A stretch of DNA of 6,497 bases from Corynebacterium accolens (GTDB taxonomy: Bacteria > Actinomycetota > Actinomycetes > Mycobacteriales > Mycobacteriaceae), in NCBI RefSeq assembly GCF_030515985.1, contig NZ_CP100376.1, positions 1,169,218-1,175,714 on the forward strand, in the 5' to 3' direction. The notes under the pieces are model-generated. The model saw only the letters and a program-made list of their open reading frames with translations, did no database searches and was not told the origin of the DNA. Below, piece by piece: positions 1 to 4,937 of the stretch (its first letter is position 1; the number at the start of each line of letters is the position of its first letter). The translations under genes and the position numbers were made by a program.

Positions 1-93
1 CTTCTCCGGAGTCGAACGAGTGATCTCGTCAAACTCAGATACGGAGGATGCGCGGCGACCCGGAGTTGTCGGCTTGTACTTACGAATAGCCAT
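1..93 (-). CDS. rplB: 50S ribosomal protein L2, N-terminal fragment (cut by window edge)
   Basis: Only the first 31 codons are visible; the gene continues past the left edge. They begin [14 protein letters not shown], the typical bacterial L2 start, and run through the Ser-Glu-Phe-Asp-Glu segment common in actinobacterial L2. L2 is a primary 23S rRNA-binding protein of the large subunit, needed for subunit association and an active peptidyl-transferase centre. The ATG (complement of 91-93) is preceded by an AGGAAG Shine-Dalgarno at complement 98-103 with a 4-nt gap. It lies 35 bp downstream of rplW and is the fifth gene of the S10 operon in the usual order. Identity is firm from the N-terminus and gene order; nothing can be said about the rest of the protein. 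Confidence 0.95.
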   Translation of the reverse strand, partial: MAIRKYKPTTPGRRASSVSEFDEITRSTPEK

Positions 94-123
94 AATTCTT
101 CCTTTTCCTTTCGGCTCTCCGGT

Positions 124-137
124 GGCGCTTAAGCGCC
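124..137 (-). repeat. 14-bp perfect palindrome spanning the rplW stop codon
   Basis: GGCGCTTAAGCGCC is a perfect palindrome containing the rplW TAA stop. In the S10-operon mRNA it could form a 5-bp GC stem with a UUAA loop between rplW and rplB. No U-tract follows, so it does not look like an intrinsic terminator. It might stabilise an mRNA end or pause ribosomes, but that is inference. A short GC palindrome could also arise by chance in this GC-rich DNA. Confidence 0.4.
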
Positions 138-431
138 TGCGCCGAAGACGTCGATGGAGTCGCTGCCTTCACGGAGCGTCACGTATGCGCGCTTGGTGGA
201 CTTACGCTGACCGAAGCCGGTGCGGGTGCGCTTGCGCTTACCTGCACGGTTTACGGTATTCACGGAGTCGACCTTCACGTCAAAGATCTGCTCGACGGCA
301 TCTTTAATCTGGGACTTGTTGGAGTCTGGGGAGACGAAGAACGTGTAAACGTTCTGCTCCATCAGACCGTAGGACTTCTCAGATACAACCGGGGCGATGA
401 TGACATCGCGCGGGTTAGAAATCTTAGCCAT
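129..431 (-). CDS. rplW: 50S ribosomal protein L23
   Basis: This 100-residue protein has the normal bacterial L23 length. It opens [20 protein letters not shown], which contains the family's conserved 'I..P..SEKS' segment. A basic loop follows at about residues 61-80 ([20 protein letters not shown]), the part that contacts 23S rRNA. L23 sits beside the polypeptide exit tunnel and is the docking site for trigger factor and the signal recognition particle. Its ATG shares one base with the rplD stop codon (TAATG). A strong GGAGGAG Shine-Dalgarno (complement 437-443) lies 5 nt upstream of the start, inside the end of rplD, so translation is probably coupled. The stop codon lies in a perfect 14-bp palindrome, listed separately. 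Length and conserved residues look intact. Confidence 0.97.
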   Translation of the reverse strand: MAKISNPRDVIIAPVVSEKSYGLMEQNVYTFFVSPDSNKSQIKDAVEQIFDVKVDSVNTVNRAGKRKRTRTGFGQRKSTKRAYVTLREGSDSIDVFGAGA

Positions 432-1084
432 TAGTTCTCCTCCTTATCCGCGCCGGTAGCGCGAGTGATGAAGGTGTGTAGCGCCTCAACGGAGAACACA
501 ACGTCATCGGAGTAGAGAACGTCGTAGGTGTTGAGCTGACCGGCGTCCAGGATCTGAACGTTCGGCAGGTTATTAGCGCTACGACGGGCGTTGATATCCT
601 CGCGGCCGATAACCAGCAGCACGTTGTCGCGCTCGGTCAGGGACTCGAGGAAAGCCTTGGCCGCCTTGGTGGACGGCTTCTGGCCTGGAACCAACTCTTC
701 GATGACATGGATGCGCTCGTTGCGAGCACGGTCAGACAACGCACCGAAGAGAGCAGCCTTGATCATCTTCTTAGGGGTGCGCTGTGCGTAGCTACGTGGC
801 TGCGGGCCGTGGACGGTGCCACCGCCGGTGTAGTGCGGCGCACGGATGGAACCCTGGCGCGCACGACCGGTGCCCTTCTGGCGGAAAGGCTTGCGGCCAC
901 CACCACGGACAGCGCCGCGAGTCTTGGTGGCGTGGGTGCCCTGACGAGCAGCAGCAAGCTGTGCGTTGACAACCTGGTGCATCAAAGCAACGGATGCCTC
1001 GGTGTCAAAGATTTCAGCCGGCAGGTCCACGGAGCCATTGGTCTTACCTTCAGAGGTGTGGACGTCTAGCTTGAGGTTGCTCAT
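431..1084 (-). CDS. rplD: 50S ribosomal protein L4
   Basis: This 217-residue protein is of normal actinobacterial L4 length. The hallmark extended loop is at about residues 55-100: [20 protein letters not shown], followed by [20 protein letters not shown]. In the ribosome this loop reaches into the constriction of the exit tunnel, where L4 meets L22, and changes there can cause macrolide resistance. The rest is the globular L4 domain, ending in an acidic tail (ADKEEN). The ATG overlaps the rplC stop by 4 bp (ATGA), a classic sign of termination-reinitiation. In Escherichia coli L4 also represses its own operon through the S10 leader. Nothing in this sequence by itself shows that L4 autoregulation operates here. 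Confidence 0.97.
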   Translation of the reverse strand: MSNLKLDVHTSEGKTNGSVDLPAEIFDTEASVALMHQVVNAQLAAARQGTHATKTRGAVRGGGRKPFRQKGTGRARQGSIRAPHYTGGGTVHGPQPRSYAQRTPKKMIKAALFGALSDRARNERIHVIEELVPGQKPSTKAAKAFLESLTERDNVLLVIGREDINARRSANNLPNVQILDAGQLNTYDVLYSDDVVFSVEALHTFITRATGADKEEN

Positions 1085-1737
1085 GCGTGTGCACCGCCCT
1101 TCACTGCGGTCTTAACGGTGACGAGGCCGCCGCGCGCACCAGGGATAGCACCCTTGATGAGCAGCAGGTTGGACTCGACATCGACTTTCTGAATCTTCAG
1201 GTTTTGGGTTGTCACGCGGTCGTGGCCCATGCGGCCAGCCATGCGCTTGCCCTTGAAGACGCGGCCCGGGGTAGCAGCGCCACCGATACCACCAACGCGG
1301 CGGTGAGCGGCCTGGTTACCGTGAGCTGCGCCCTGACCCTGGAAGCCGTGGCGCTTCATAGCACCAGCGTAGCCGTGGCCCTTGGTCTGGCCGGTGACGT
1401 CAACGAAGGTGATGCCTTCGAAGATGTCTACCTTGACCTCTTGGCCAACCTCGTATGCGGAGGTGTCGTCCATGCGGATTTCTGCAACGTGACGACGCGG
1501 GGTTACGCCAGCCTTCTTGAAGTGACCAGACTCAGGCTTGTTTGCCTTGCGTGGGTCAATCTCGCCAAAGGCGATCTGGATGGCACTGTAACCATCGGTT
1601 TCGGGGGTGCGAATCTGGGTGACAACGCATGGCCCTGCTTCAACGACGGTAACCGGAACAACGCGGTTCTCATCGTCGAAGACCTGGGTCATGCCGAGCT
1701 TCTTGCCCAGAATGCCCTTGATCTCGTTTTCACTCAT
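1081..1737 (-). CDS. rplC: 50S ribosomal protein L3
   Basis: This 218-residue protein starts [20 protein letters not shown], the standard L3 opening, and carries the long central extension that contacts the peptidyl-transferase region of 23S rRNA (about residues 118-170, including [11 protein letters not shown] and [17 protein letters not shown]). L3 is an early-assembly protein of the 50S subunit. At residues 154-157 the sequence is Ala-Ala-Thr-Pro. In E. coli the residue before Thr-Pro is a glutamine methylated by PrmB, so that modification site is absent, as in other actinobacteria. The ATG has a GGAGAA Shine-Dalgarno (complement 1744-1749) 6 nt upstream. The gene follows rpsJ by 23 bp and overlaps rplD by 4 bp. 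Confidence 0.97.
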   Translation of the reverse strand: MSENEIKGILGKKLGMTQVFDDENRVVPVTVVEAGPCVVTQIRTPETDGYSAIQIAFGEIDPRKANKPESGHFKKAGVTPRRHVAEIRMDDTSAYEVGQEVKVDIFEGITFVDVTGQTKGHGYAGAMKRHGFQGQGAAHGNQAAHRRVGGIGGAATPGRVFKGKRMAGRMGHDRVTTQNLKIQKVDVESNLLLIKGAIPGARGGLVTVKTAVKGGAHA

Positions 1738-1760
1738 TATTAGTTCTCCACCAAAGTCGC

Positions 1761-2066
1761 TTACTGGATGTTCACGTCGACGCTTGCCGGAAGATCGATG
1801 CGCATCAAAGCATCAACGGTCTTCGGGGTCGGGTCGAGAATATCGATCAGGCGCTTGTGCGTGCGCATCTCGAAGTGCTCGCGAGAGTCCTTGTACTTGT
1901 GCGGAGAACGAATAACTGCGTACACGTTCTTCTCGGTTGGGAGCGGCACTGGGCCAACTACACGAGCACCCGTACGGGTAACGGTCTCGACGATCTTCTT
2001 TGCAGAAGCGTCGATTGCCTCGTGGTCATAGGCCTTCAGCCGAATGCGGATCTTTTGTCCCGCCAC
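1761..2066 (-). CDS. rpsJ: 30S ribosomal protein S10 (NusE)
   Basis: This 101-residue protein begins [20 protein letters not shown] and contains the S10 signature around residues 28-60 ([20 protein letters not shown] through [13 protein letters not shown]). S10 is a 30S head protein whose long loop reaches into the subunit. It also acts as transcription factor NusE, binding NusB in rRNA antitermination. It is the first gene of the operon, as expected. The start codon is GTG (complement 2064-2066), chosen because an AGGAAGAGGA purine tract (complement 2072-2081) sits about 5 nt upstream and because the protein then aligns with the family N-terminus. An in-frame TAA (complement 2069-2071) just upstream excludes any longer form. 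Confidence 0.97.
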   Translation of the reverse strand: MAGQKIRIRLKAYDHEAIDASAKKIVETVTRTGARVVGPVPLPTEKNVYAVIRSPHKYKDSREHFEMRTHKRLIDILDPTPKTVDALMRIDLPASVDVNIQ

Positions 2067-2101
2067 GCTTATCCTCTTCCTCGCTTCCCCACTTTCACAT
2101 T

Positions 2102-2116
2102 CCCGGCGTTTCCGGG
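2102..2116 (-). repeat. Small hairpin in the predicted rpsJ leader
   Basis: The arms CCCGG and CCGGG flank a 5-nt spacer, giving a 5-bp GC hairpin in the predicted rpsJ leader RNA, about 35 nt upstream of the start codon. No U-run follows. It could be part of leader regulation, but it is short enough to occur by chance. Confidence 0.3.
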
Positions 2117-2149
2117 GCGTGAAGCGGTGGGAAATTGCTTCTCGATTTC

Positions 2150-2184
2150 TCTATAACGTTGTCCGGGCCTGGGGCCTGACACAA
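2150..2184 (-). promoter_or_regulatory. Candidate promoter of the S10 operon
   Basis: On the minus strand, TTGTGT (complement 2179-2184) stands 17 bp from CAACGT, which is followed directly by TATAGA (complement 2150-2155). Either hexamer could be the -10 element. TATAGA is closer to the sigma-A consensus but then lacks a well-spaced -35. Transcription starting near 2143-2148 would give rpsJ a leader of about 75-80 nt. This is a match by eye; it shows that a promoter is plausible here and does not fix the start site. Confidence 0.35.
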
Positions 2185-2199
2185 CGCCAGTGGTCTGAC

Positions 2200-2209
2200 T
2201 GTCATGACA
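2200..2209. promoter_or_regulatory. 10-bp palindrome TGTCATGACA upstream of the S10 promoter
   Basis: TGTCATGACA is a perfect palindrome about 16 bp upstream of the candidate S10 -35 element. Another TGACA occurs at 2177-2181, and the same half-sites recur as TGACA, 7-bp gap, TGTCA at 2463-2479. The position suits a regulator-binding site, but the motif is short, I cannot name a regulator, and chance is a real alternative. Confidence 0.25.
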
Positions 2210-2291
2210 ACCAAGAGATACAGCACATGGCAAATGCCAGTCTGCAGTGCTCCTGACGGGGTACAAGACCCGTAGTCAAAGTATTGTGAAG

Positions 2292-2328
2292 AGGACGGTT
2301 TTCACGCATTACACGTGGAGAGTGTCCT
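2292..2328 (+). repeat. 37-nt imperfect hairpin, 14 of 15 positions paired as plus-strand RNA
   Basis: The outer arms AGGAC (2292-2296) and GTCCT (2324-2328) and the inner arms CACG (2303-2306) and CGTG (2314-2317) are symmetrically spaced, with six bases between them on each side. As plus-strand RNA, five of those six positions also pair (two A-U, three G-U), leaving one G-G mismatch and a 7-nt loop (2307-2313). As minus-strand RNA the G-U pairs become A-C mismatches, so a plus-strand transcript is favoured. No U-tract follows, so it is not a typical terminator. Confidence 0.4.
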
Positions 2329-2421
2329 ATTCGCTAACTGCCGCTGTTTATTTGCCATGCCCCTTCTCCGGTCCATCGTCTCGGGGTGTCTCTGCTCTAG
2401 CGCGGACCTAGCCCGATCGGA

Positions 2422-2479
2422 TGACCTTCCAGTCTGTGTTTCAGGAAACCCCTGAGCCACGGTGACAACGAAGGTGTCA
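2422..2479 (+). repeat. Composite hairpin in the intergenic region
   Basis: The inner stem pairs 2434-2445 with 2451-2462 (CTGTG, a U-C mismatch, then TTCAGG against CCTGAG and CACGG) around the 5-nt loop AAACC. That gives 11 pairs, two of them G-U. It is enclosed by a second helix, 2422-2429 with 2470-2479, in which CCTTC pairs with GAAGG and TGA with TCA across a 2-nt bulge. The right arm also contains the TGTCA half of the TGACA-N7-TGTCA repeat (2463-2479), so the alternative reading is a protein-binding site. No homology to a known RNA family is recognised. Confidence 0.35.
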
Positions 2480-2506
2480 TGTTCGCTTTACCAGCTCAGC
2501 GTCTCC

Positions 2507-2542
2507 CCGATATGCACCGTGTTTAAGACGGCCCATTATCGG
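2507..2542 (+). repeat. Weaker hairpin in the intergenic region
   Basis: CCGATA (2507-2512) pairs with TATCGG (2537-2542), and the inner CCGT (2517-2520) pairs with ACGG (2528-2531) around a 7-nt loop, with small internal loops between. A 6-bp stem of this kind is expected by chance in several hundred bases, so it adds support only together with the stronger neighbouring hairpins. Confidence 0.2.
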
Positions 2543-2691
2543 TTCGCGCTGCCCTGTTAAAGCAACCTAAGTATTTAAGCACGATGGGCTGGTGTTTTTC
2601 AAACCACTCCGGCAATAGTGCCAATAATCACGTTTTGGTAAATATTGTTGTCCTAGACCCCACGTCTGCTTGGGCGGTAGGTACGCTCAAG

Positions 2692-2724
2692 GAAGGATTT
2701 TGAACCGTTGGTTCTTGGTCCTTC
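2692..2724. promoter_or_regulatory. 33-bp nested inverted repeat upstream of the Asp23 operon (candidate operator or leader hairpin)
   Basis: The outer arms GAAGGA (2692-2697) and TCCTTC (2719-2724) and the inner arms GAACC (2702-2706) and GGTTC (2710-2714) share one centre of symmetry, with 4-bp spacers on both sides and a 3-bp centre. In RNA, two of the four spacer positions could also form U-G pairs. The right half contains the candidate -35 hexamer TTGGTT (2708-2713), which suits a repressor operator. If transcription starts further upstream it would instead be a leader hairpin. No T-run follows, so I do not call it a terminator. Confidence 0.4.
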
Positions 2725-2735
2725 AATTTCATATT
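2708..2735 (+). promoter_or_regulatory. Candidate promoter of the Asp23 operon
   Basis: TTGGTT (2708-2713) and CATATT (2730-2735) are separated by 16 bp and resemble a housekeeping -35/-10 pair. A start near 2742 would give a leader of about 35 nt, which includes the AAGGAAAGG ribosome-binding site. The -35 lies inside the inverted repeat at 2692-2724. I see no convincing SigH-type GGAA...GTT spacing. The assignment is by eye and uncertain. Confidence 0.35.
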
Positions 2736-2777
2736 GCGACCATGCAAGTCAATTTTTAAGGAAAGGCCTTAAAGACC

Positions 2778-3257
2778 ATGTCTGAGAACAACACTCCTGC
2801 AAAGCACTCTGAGAACAACGTTGCCGCTTCTGAAGAGCGCGAGGTAAACAACAACCTGGAGACTCAGTACGGCACCACCACCATTGATGACGTCGTTGTT
2901 TCCAAGATCGCTGGCATTGCAGCCCGCGAAGTTTCCGGCGTTGACTCCCTCGGTGGCGGCGGCGCTCGCATGATGGGCACCATCCGCGAGTCCTTCGGTG
3001 CATCCGAGGACGTACGCCAGGGTGTTGACGTAGAGGTAGAAAACGGCTCCGCAAAGATCGAGATCGCCATCACCGCTGAGTACGGTGTTGCTATCCACGA
3101 GCTGGCTGAGGCAATCCGCCGCAACATCATGAATGCTGTCGAGCGCATGACCGGCCTGACCGTAGAGCGCGTTGACGTTGTCGTTCACAACGTCAAGCTG
3201 CCGAAGGAAGACTCCGAGTCTGAAGAGCAGGCTGCACTGAACCAGGGCCAGGCATAA
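2778..3257 (+). CDS. Asp23/Gls24 family envelope stress response protein
   Basis: This 159-residue soluble protein belongs to the Asp23/Gls24 family (Pfam PF03780). After a polar, probably flexible N-terminus (residues 1-32) comes the family core: TTIDDVVVSKIAGIAAREVSGV at 34-55 in two parts (TTIDDVVVSKIAGIAA, then REVSGV), a Gly-rich turn, VDVEVENGSAKIEIAITAEYG at 83-103 in strand-loop-strand form, a helix at about 105-122, and TGLTVERVDVVVHNVKL at 125-141. The C-terminus is acidic. There is no signal peptide or membrane segment, so it is cytoplasmic. In Staphylococcus aureus Asp23 lies under the membrane, anchored by AmaP, and its loss induces cell-wall stress genes; the same role here is inferred. 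An AAGGAAAGG ribosome-binding site (2758-2766) precedes the ATG. It is first of six same-strand genes and the closest to the family consensus. Confidence 0.93.
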   Translation: MSENNTPAKHSENNVAASEEREVNNNLETQYGTTTIDDVVVSKIAGIAAREVSGVDSLGGGGARMMGTIRESFGASEDVRQGVDVEVENGSAKIEIAITAEYGVAIHELAEAIRRNIMNAVERMTGLTVERVDVVVHNVKLPKEDSESEEQAALNQGQA

Positions 3258-3262
3258 GAACA

Positions 3263-3610
3263 ATGCCTGAACCCCGAGCACAATTTGAGCTCGAGGTAAG
3301 CCACGCTCACGCAATTGCGGAAGCGGTGCAAAAGCTCAACGGTGTCGCGGGCCTTGACGGCGGACGCTACGGCTCGGTGAACCTACTCTTCCCGGGCGAA
3401 AGGGTTTCCGGCATGCGCCGGCCCGATCCCCGCGACGATCGCCACCTGCAAATCAACGTTCGCGTTGATATCAGTGCGCAACCTGATCTGTACCGTCTGG
3501 CGGAAGAAATCCGCTCGACCGCCCGCAAGGCATGTACGGAACTAGATCGCGTCGACGTTGAGTTTTCTGATGCCGTAGATGGCTTATCCGCTGCTCCCTC
3601 GAAGGATTAG
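3263..3610 (+). CDS. Small divergent Asp23-like protein
   Basis: This 115-residue protein starts 5 bp after the Asp23 gene. It reads as a shortened, divergent Asp23-type fold: a helix with 'AIAEAVQKLNGVAGL' at residues 17-31, where the family has its 'IA..A..V.GV' helix; a hydrophobic segment with LLFPGERVSGMRR at 41-53; a strand HLQINVRVDI at 61-70; a helix at about 74-92 (DLYRLAEEIRSTARKACTEL); and a final strand DRVDVEFSDAV at 95-105. Similar small proteins with a 'PG.RV.G' segment accompany Asp23 genes in other actinobacteria, as I recall. There is no signal peptide or membrane segment. The ribosome-binding site is weak (AGG near 3250), so translation probably depends on the upstream gene. 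Family membership is inferred from pattern and context; no specific function can be given. Confidence 0.75.
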   Translation: MPEPRAQFELEVSHAHAIAEAVQKLNGVAGLDGGRYGSVNLLFPGERVSGMRRPDPRDDRHLQINVRVDISAQPDLYRLAEEIRSTARKACTELDRVDVEFSDAVDGLSAAPSKD

Positions 3611-3612
3611 AT

Positions 3613-3807
3613 ATGAAAAATTACACCACATTGGGCATTGTTATCGGCCTGCTACTTGCCTTCTTTTTGTACTTAGGTTGGGGTTGGATGCTGCTGGCCG
3701 TGCTGCTTGCTGCCATCGGTGGCCTCTTGGGCTCCCACTTTGATGGCCGCATCGACCTCACCGCTGTGTGGAATGGCCTCATTGGCAAGGAGAAAGGCCA
3801 AGGCTAA
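3613..3807 (+). CDS. Small membrane protein, DUF2273-like
   Basis: This 64-residue protein is almost entirely hydrophobic from residue 7 to 40, probably two closely spaced membrane segments (about 7-20 and 23-40) in a hairpin. The C-terminus reads GSHFDGRIDLTAVWNGLIGK. This matches the 'G...DG.IDL...' ending typical of DUF2273 (PF10031) proteins, small membrane peptides co-encoded with Asp23 and AmaP in Firmicutes. It starts 2 bp after the previous stop. A GAAGGA ribosome-binding site (3601-3606) lies in the previous gene's last codons, 6 nt from the ATG. The stop overlaps the next start by one base (TAATG). It probably takes part in membrane attachment of the Asp23-like proteins. The family call rests on size, topology, the C-terminal motif and context. 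Confidence 0.75.
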   Translation: MKNYTTLGIVIGLLLAFFLYLGWGWMLLAVLLAAIGGLLGSHFDGRIDLTAVWNGLIGKEKGQG

Positions 3808-4937
3808 TGTCAGAAGGTTCCACTAAGGGCCACACGCGTTTCTCGCTGCGGACCATGGAACGAATCGTGACCGCCGCAATTGCTAGCGTGCCTGGCACAA
3901 AAGATTTAGATGCCAAGCTTGCTGGCATTGGCGGACGCGGTTATCCACGGGTTTCGGTACAGATGGATCCAGAGCGTGAAGTCGCTGCCGTGAGCGCGAC
4001 CATCGCTGTGGTGTGGCCGTCTCCGGTTACCGCAGTCGCGGAAAGTACGCGTGCCGCCATTTCAGAGGCTATTGCTGCCCATACCGGCTATTCCACCACC
4101 CGCGTTAATGTCACCGTCGGTGAATCGGTTCCGGATACCCGGGTTACCGCAGAACAGCTTGCGCAGCGTCCTGCCGCTTCAGCTTTTACCCCGGAGGTCA
4201 GTCCTTCTACCGTGACCCAACCCGTTACTCAGGACTCGGTCGAAGTGCGAAGCATCGAGACTCCGGAAGAAGCAACGGTTCGCAACGTCGACACCCCGCA
4301 AGAGGCGGAAATCCGCGAAATTTCTTCTGGAAAGGAAGTTGCTGTTCGCGGAGTATCGACACCCTCTGGTGACACGCCAGTGCGCTCCGTCGATACGCCG
4401 CGAGAAGCATCGGTGCGCAGCATTTCCGCTGCTCTTCCAGACCACCAGCTGCTAGAAATTAGCGCTCCAGAAGATCACGAACCGCGTCGCATCGTCGAAC
4501 CACGCCCAGAGCAGGTACGCAGCGTTCGCGCTCCGCGCCCTGGCAGGTTGCTTCCGAGCGGACAGGTACGCCCCTTTGTCAAAAAGGCAAAGGTCTCTGT
4601 TCCCCGTCCGCAGCCTTTGCGCAAAATCGAGATCGACAATTCAGAACAGAAAAAGCGCGTTCGCATTGCCCGCCCGGCTCCCCTGCGCAAGGTGCAGCCA
4701 CCGCGCCCGCAGCCGCTGCGCAAGATCGAGATCGACAACTCCCGAAGCGAGCAACGCGTGCGGACCGTTAGGCCCGCGTCACTGCGCAAGGTTCAGACCC
4801 CGCGTCAGGAACCGCTAAAGCGCATTGAGGTATCGCCAGCTAGCCAGCGCCCGTTGCACGTCTATGCGCCACGACCTGAGCCGCTGCGTGCCATTTCCAT
4901 TACCCCGTACCACGAGCAAGGAGGCAATAATGGCTGA
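3807..4937 (+). CDS. Asp23-like domain protein with a long 11-residue-repeat tail that switches from acidic to basic
   Basis: This 376-residue protein has no signal peptide or membrane segment. Residues 11-105 form a divergent Asp23-type domain: RFSLRTMERIVTAAIASVPG, then RVSVQMDPEREVAAVSATIA, a helix near 75-92, and STTRVNVTVG at 96-105. A Ser/Thr/Pro linker follows to about 144. From about 147 to 366 the chain repeats every 11 residues or so around a core '[V/L]-R-x-[V/I]-x-x-P'. Early units are acidic (VRSIETPEEAT, VRNVDTPQEAE, VRSVDTPREAS); later ones are Arg/Lys/Pro-rich (RPQPLRKIEID, RPAPLRKVQPP). Residues 267-299 and 300-332 are a tandem 33-residue duplication. The start at 3807 is preferred over an in-frame ATG at 3768 because the Asp23-like domain follows it directly, GAAAGG (3792-3797) lies 9 nt upstream, and it joins the preceding stop as TAATG. 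A membrane-associated scaffold or linker is plausible but unproven. Confidence 0.85.
   Translation: MSEGSTKGHTRFSLRTMERIVTAAIASVPGTKDLDAKLAGIGGRGYPRVSVQMDPEREVAAVSATIAVVWPSPVTAVAESTRAAISEAIAAHTGYSTTRVNVTVGESVPDTRVTAEQLAQRPAASAFTPEVSPSTVTQPVTQDSVEVRSIETPEEATVRNVDTPQEAEIREISSGKEVAVRGVSTPSGDTPVRSVDTPREASVRSISAALPDHQLLEISAPEDHEPRRIVEPRPEQVRSVRAPRPGRLLPSGQVRPFVKKAKVSVPRPQPLRKIEIDNSEQKKRVRIARPAPLRKVQPPRPQPLRKIEIDNSRSEQRVRTVRPASLRKVQTPRQEPLKRIEVSPASQRPLHVYAPRPEPLRAISITPYHEQGGNNG
4245..4544 (+). repeat. Acidic 11-12-residue repeats in the tail protein (residues about 147-246)
   Basis: In the translated frame, units start at residues 147, 158, 169, 180, 192, 203, 215, 227 and 237. The first six or seven fit 'V-R-[S/N/G]-[V/I]-[D/E/S]-T-P-x-E-A-x' to varying degrees; the later ones are degenerate and shift to 'RRIVEPRPEQ' and 'VRSVRAPRPG'. 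The DNA copies have diverged while the protein pattern persists, so the amino-acid pattern seems to be what is conserved. Confidence 0.75.
4605..4802 (+). repeat. Tandem 99-bp (33-codon) duplication in the basic tail
   Basis: The units 4605-4703 and 4704-4802 are adjacent, in frame and the same length. Both begin R-P-Q-P-L-R-K-I-E-I-D-N-S and end with a Leu-Arg-Lys-Val-Gln-x-Pro block; the middle differs (EQKKRVRIARPAP against RSEQRVRTVRPAS). A degenerate third unit follows from residue 333 (RQEPLKRIEVS ... RPEPLRAISITP). Each unit equals three 11-residue periods. Confidence 0.85.
4918..4924 (+). promoter_or_regulatory. Strong ribosome-binding site fixing the start of the next gene
   Basis: AAGGAGG lies 5 nt before the ATG at 4930 and inside the last codons of the tail protein. 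It supports 4930 as the true start rather than the upstream in-frame ATG at 4825, which would give a 105-bp overlap with the preceding gene. Confidence 0.8.

Larger units (their letters stand above)
2067..2777. other. 711-bp divergent intergenic region without a recognisable protein gene
   Basis: This region separates the leftward S10 operon from the rightward Asp23 operon. I see no protein gene with both a ribosome-binding site and recognisable content, and no tRNA, rRNA, tmRNA, SRP RNA or RNase P RNA signature. It holds a candidate promoter at each end, a 14-pair imperfect hairpin (2292-2328), a composite hairpin (2422-2479), a weaker hairpin (2507-2542) and a 33-bp interrupted inverted repeat next to the Asp23 gene (2692-2724). 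The two longest hairpins in the middle pair better as plus-strand RNA because they use G-U pairs. The length is generous for a divergent promoter region and leaves room for an untranslated leader or a small RNA, but I have no direct evidence for either. Confidence 0.6.

Noticed and set aside
1268..1290. Loss of the methylated glutamine in L3 as something unusual.
   Set aside because: Ala before Thr-Pro at this site is, as far as I recall, ordinary in actinobacterial L3, so it is a lineage trait and not an anomaly.
1087..1743. A 218-codon plus-strand open frame lying almost exactly opposite rplC.
   Set aside because: It mirrors a certain ribosomal protein gene, has no recognisable protein content, and long antisense frames are expected opposite genes with strong codon bias.
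2069..2266. A 65-codon minus-strand frame ending 2 bp before rpsJ, a possible leader peptide.
   Set aside because: It starts with TTG, has no ribosome-binding site, begins upstream of the candidate promoter, and its composition is not convincing.
2538..2560. A GGTTCG stretch resembling the T-arm of a tRNA.
   Set aside because: No matching T-stem, anticodon arm or acceptor stem could be built around it.
2692..2724. The 33-bp inverted repeat read as an intrinsic terminator.
   Set aside because: No T-run follows on either strand, and divergent operons need no terminator here.
2769..3314. A 181-codon minus-strand open frame opposite the Asp23 gene.
   Set aside because: The plus-strand frame encodes a clear Asp23 family protein, and the antisense product has no recognisable motif and no convincing ribosome-binding site.
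3768..3806. An in-frame ATG 39 bp upstream of the chosen start of the tail protein.
   Set aside because: It would overlap the DUF2273-like gene by 40 bp. The start at 3807 has a purine-rich site 9 nt upstream and a typical TAATG junction.
4825..4929. An in-frame ATG that would extend the DUF6286-like protein by 35 residues.
   Set aside because: The extension overlaps the repeat-coding tail by 105 bp and has no family resemblance, while the ATG at 4930 has AAGGAGG 5 nt upstream.
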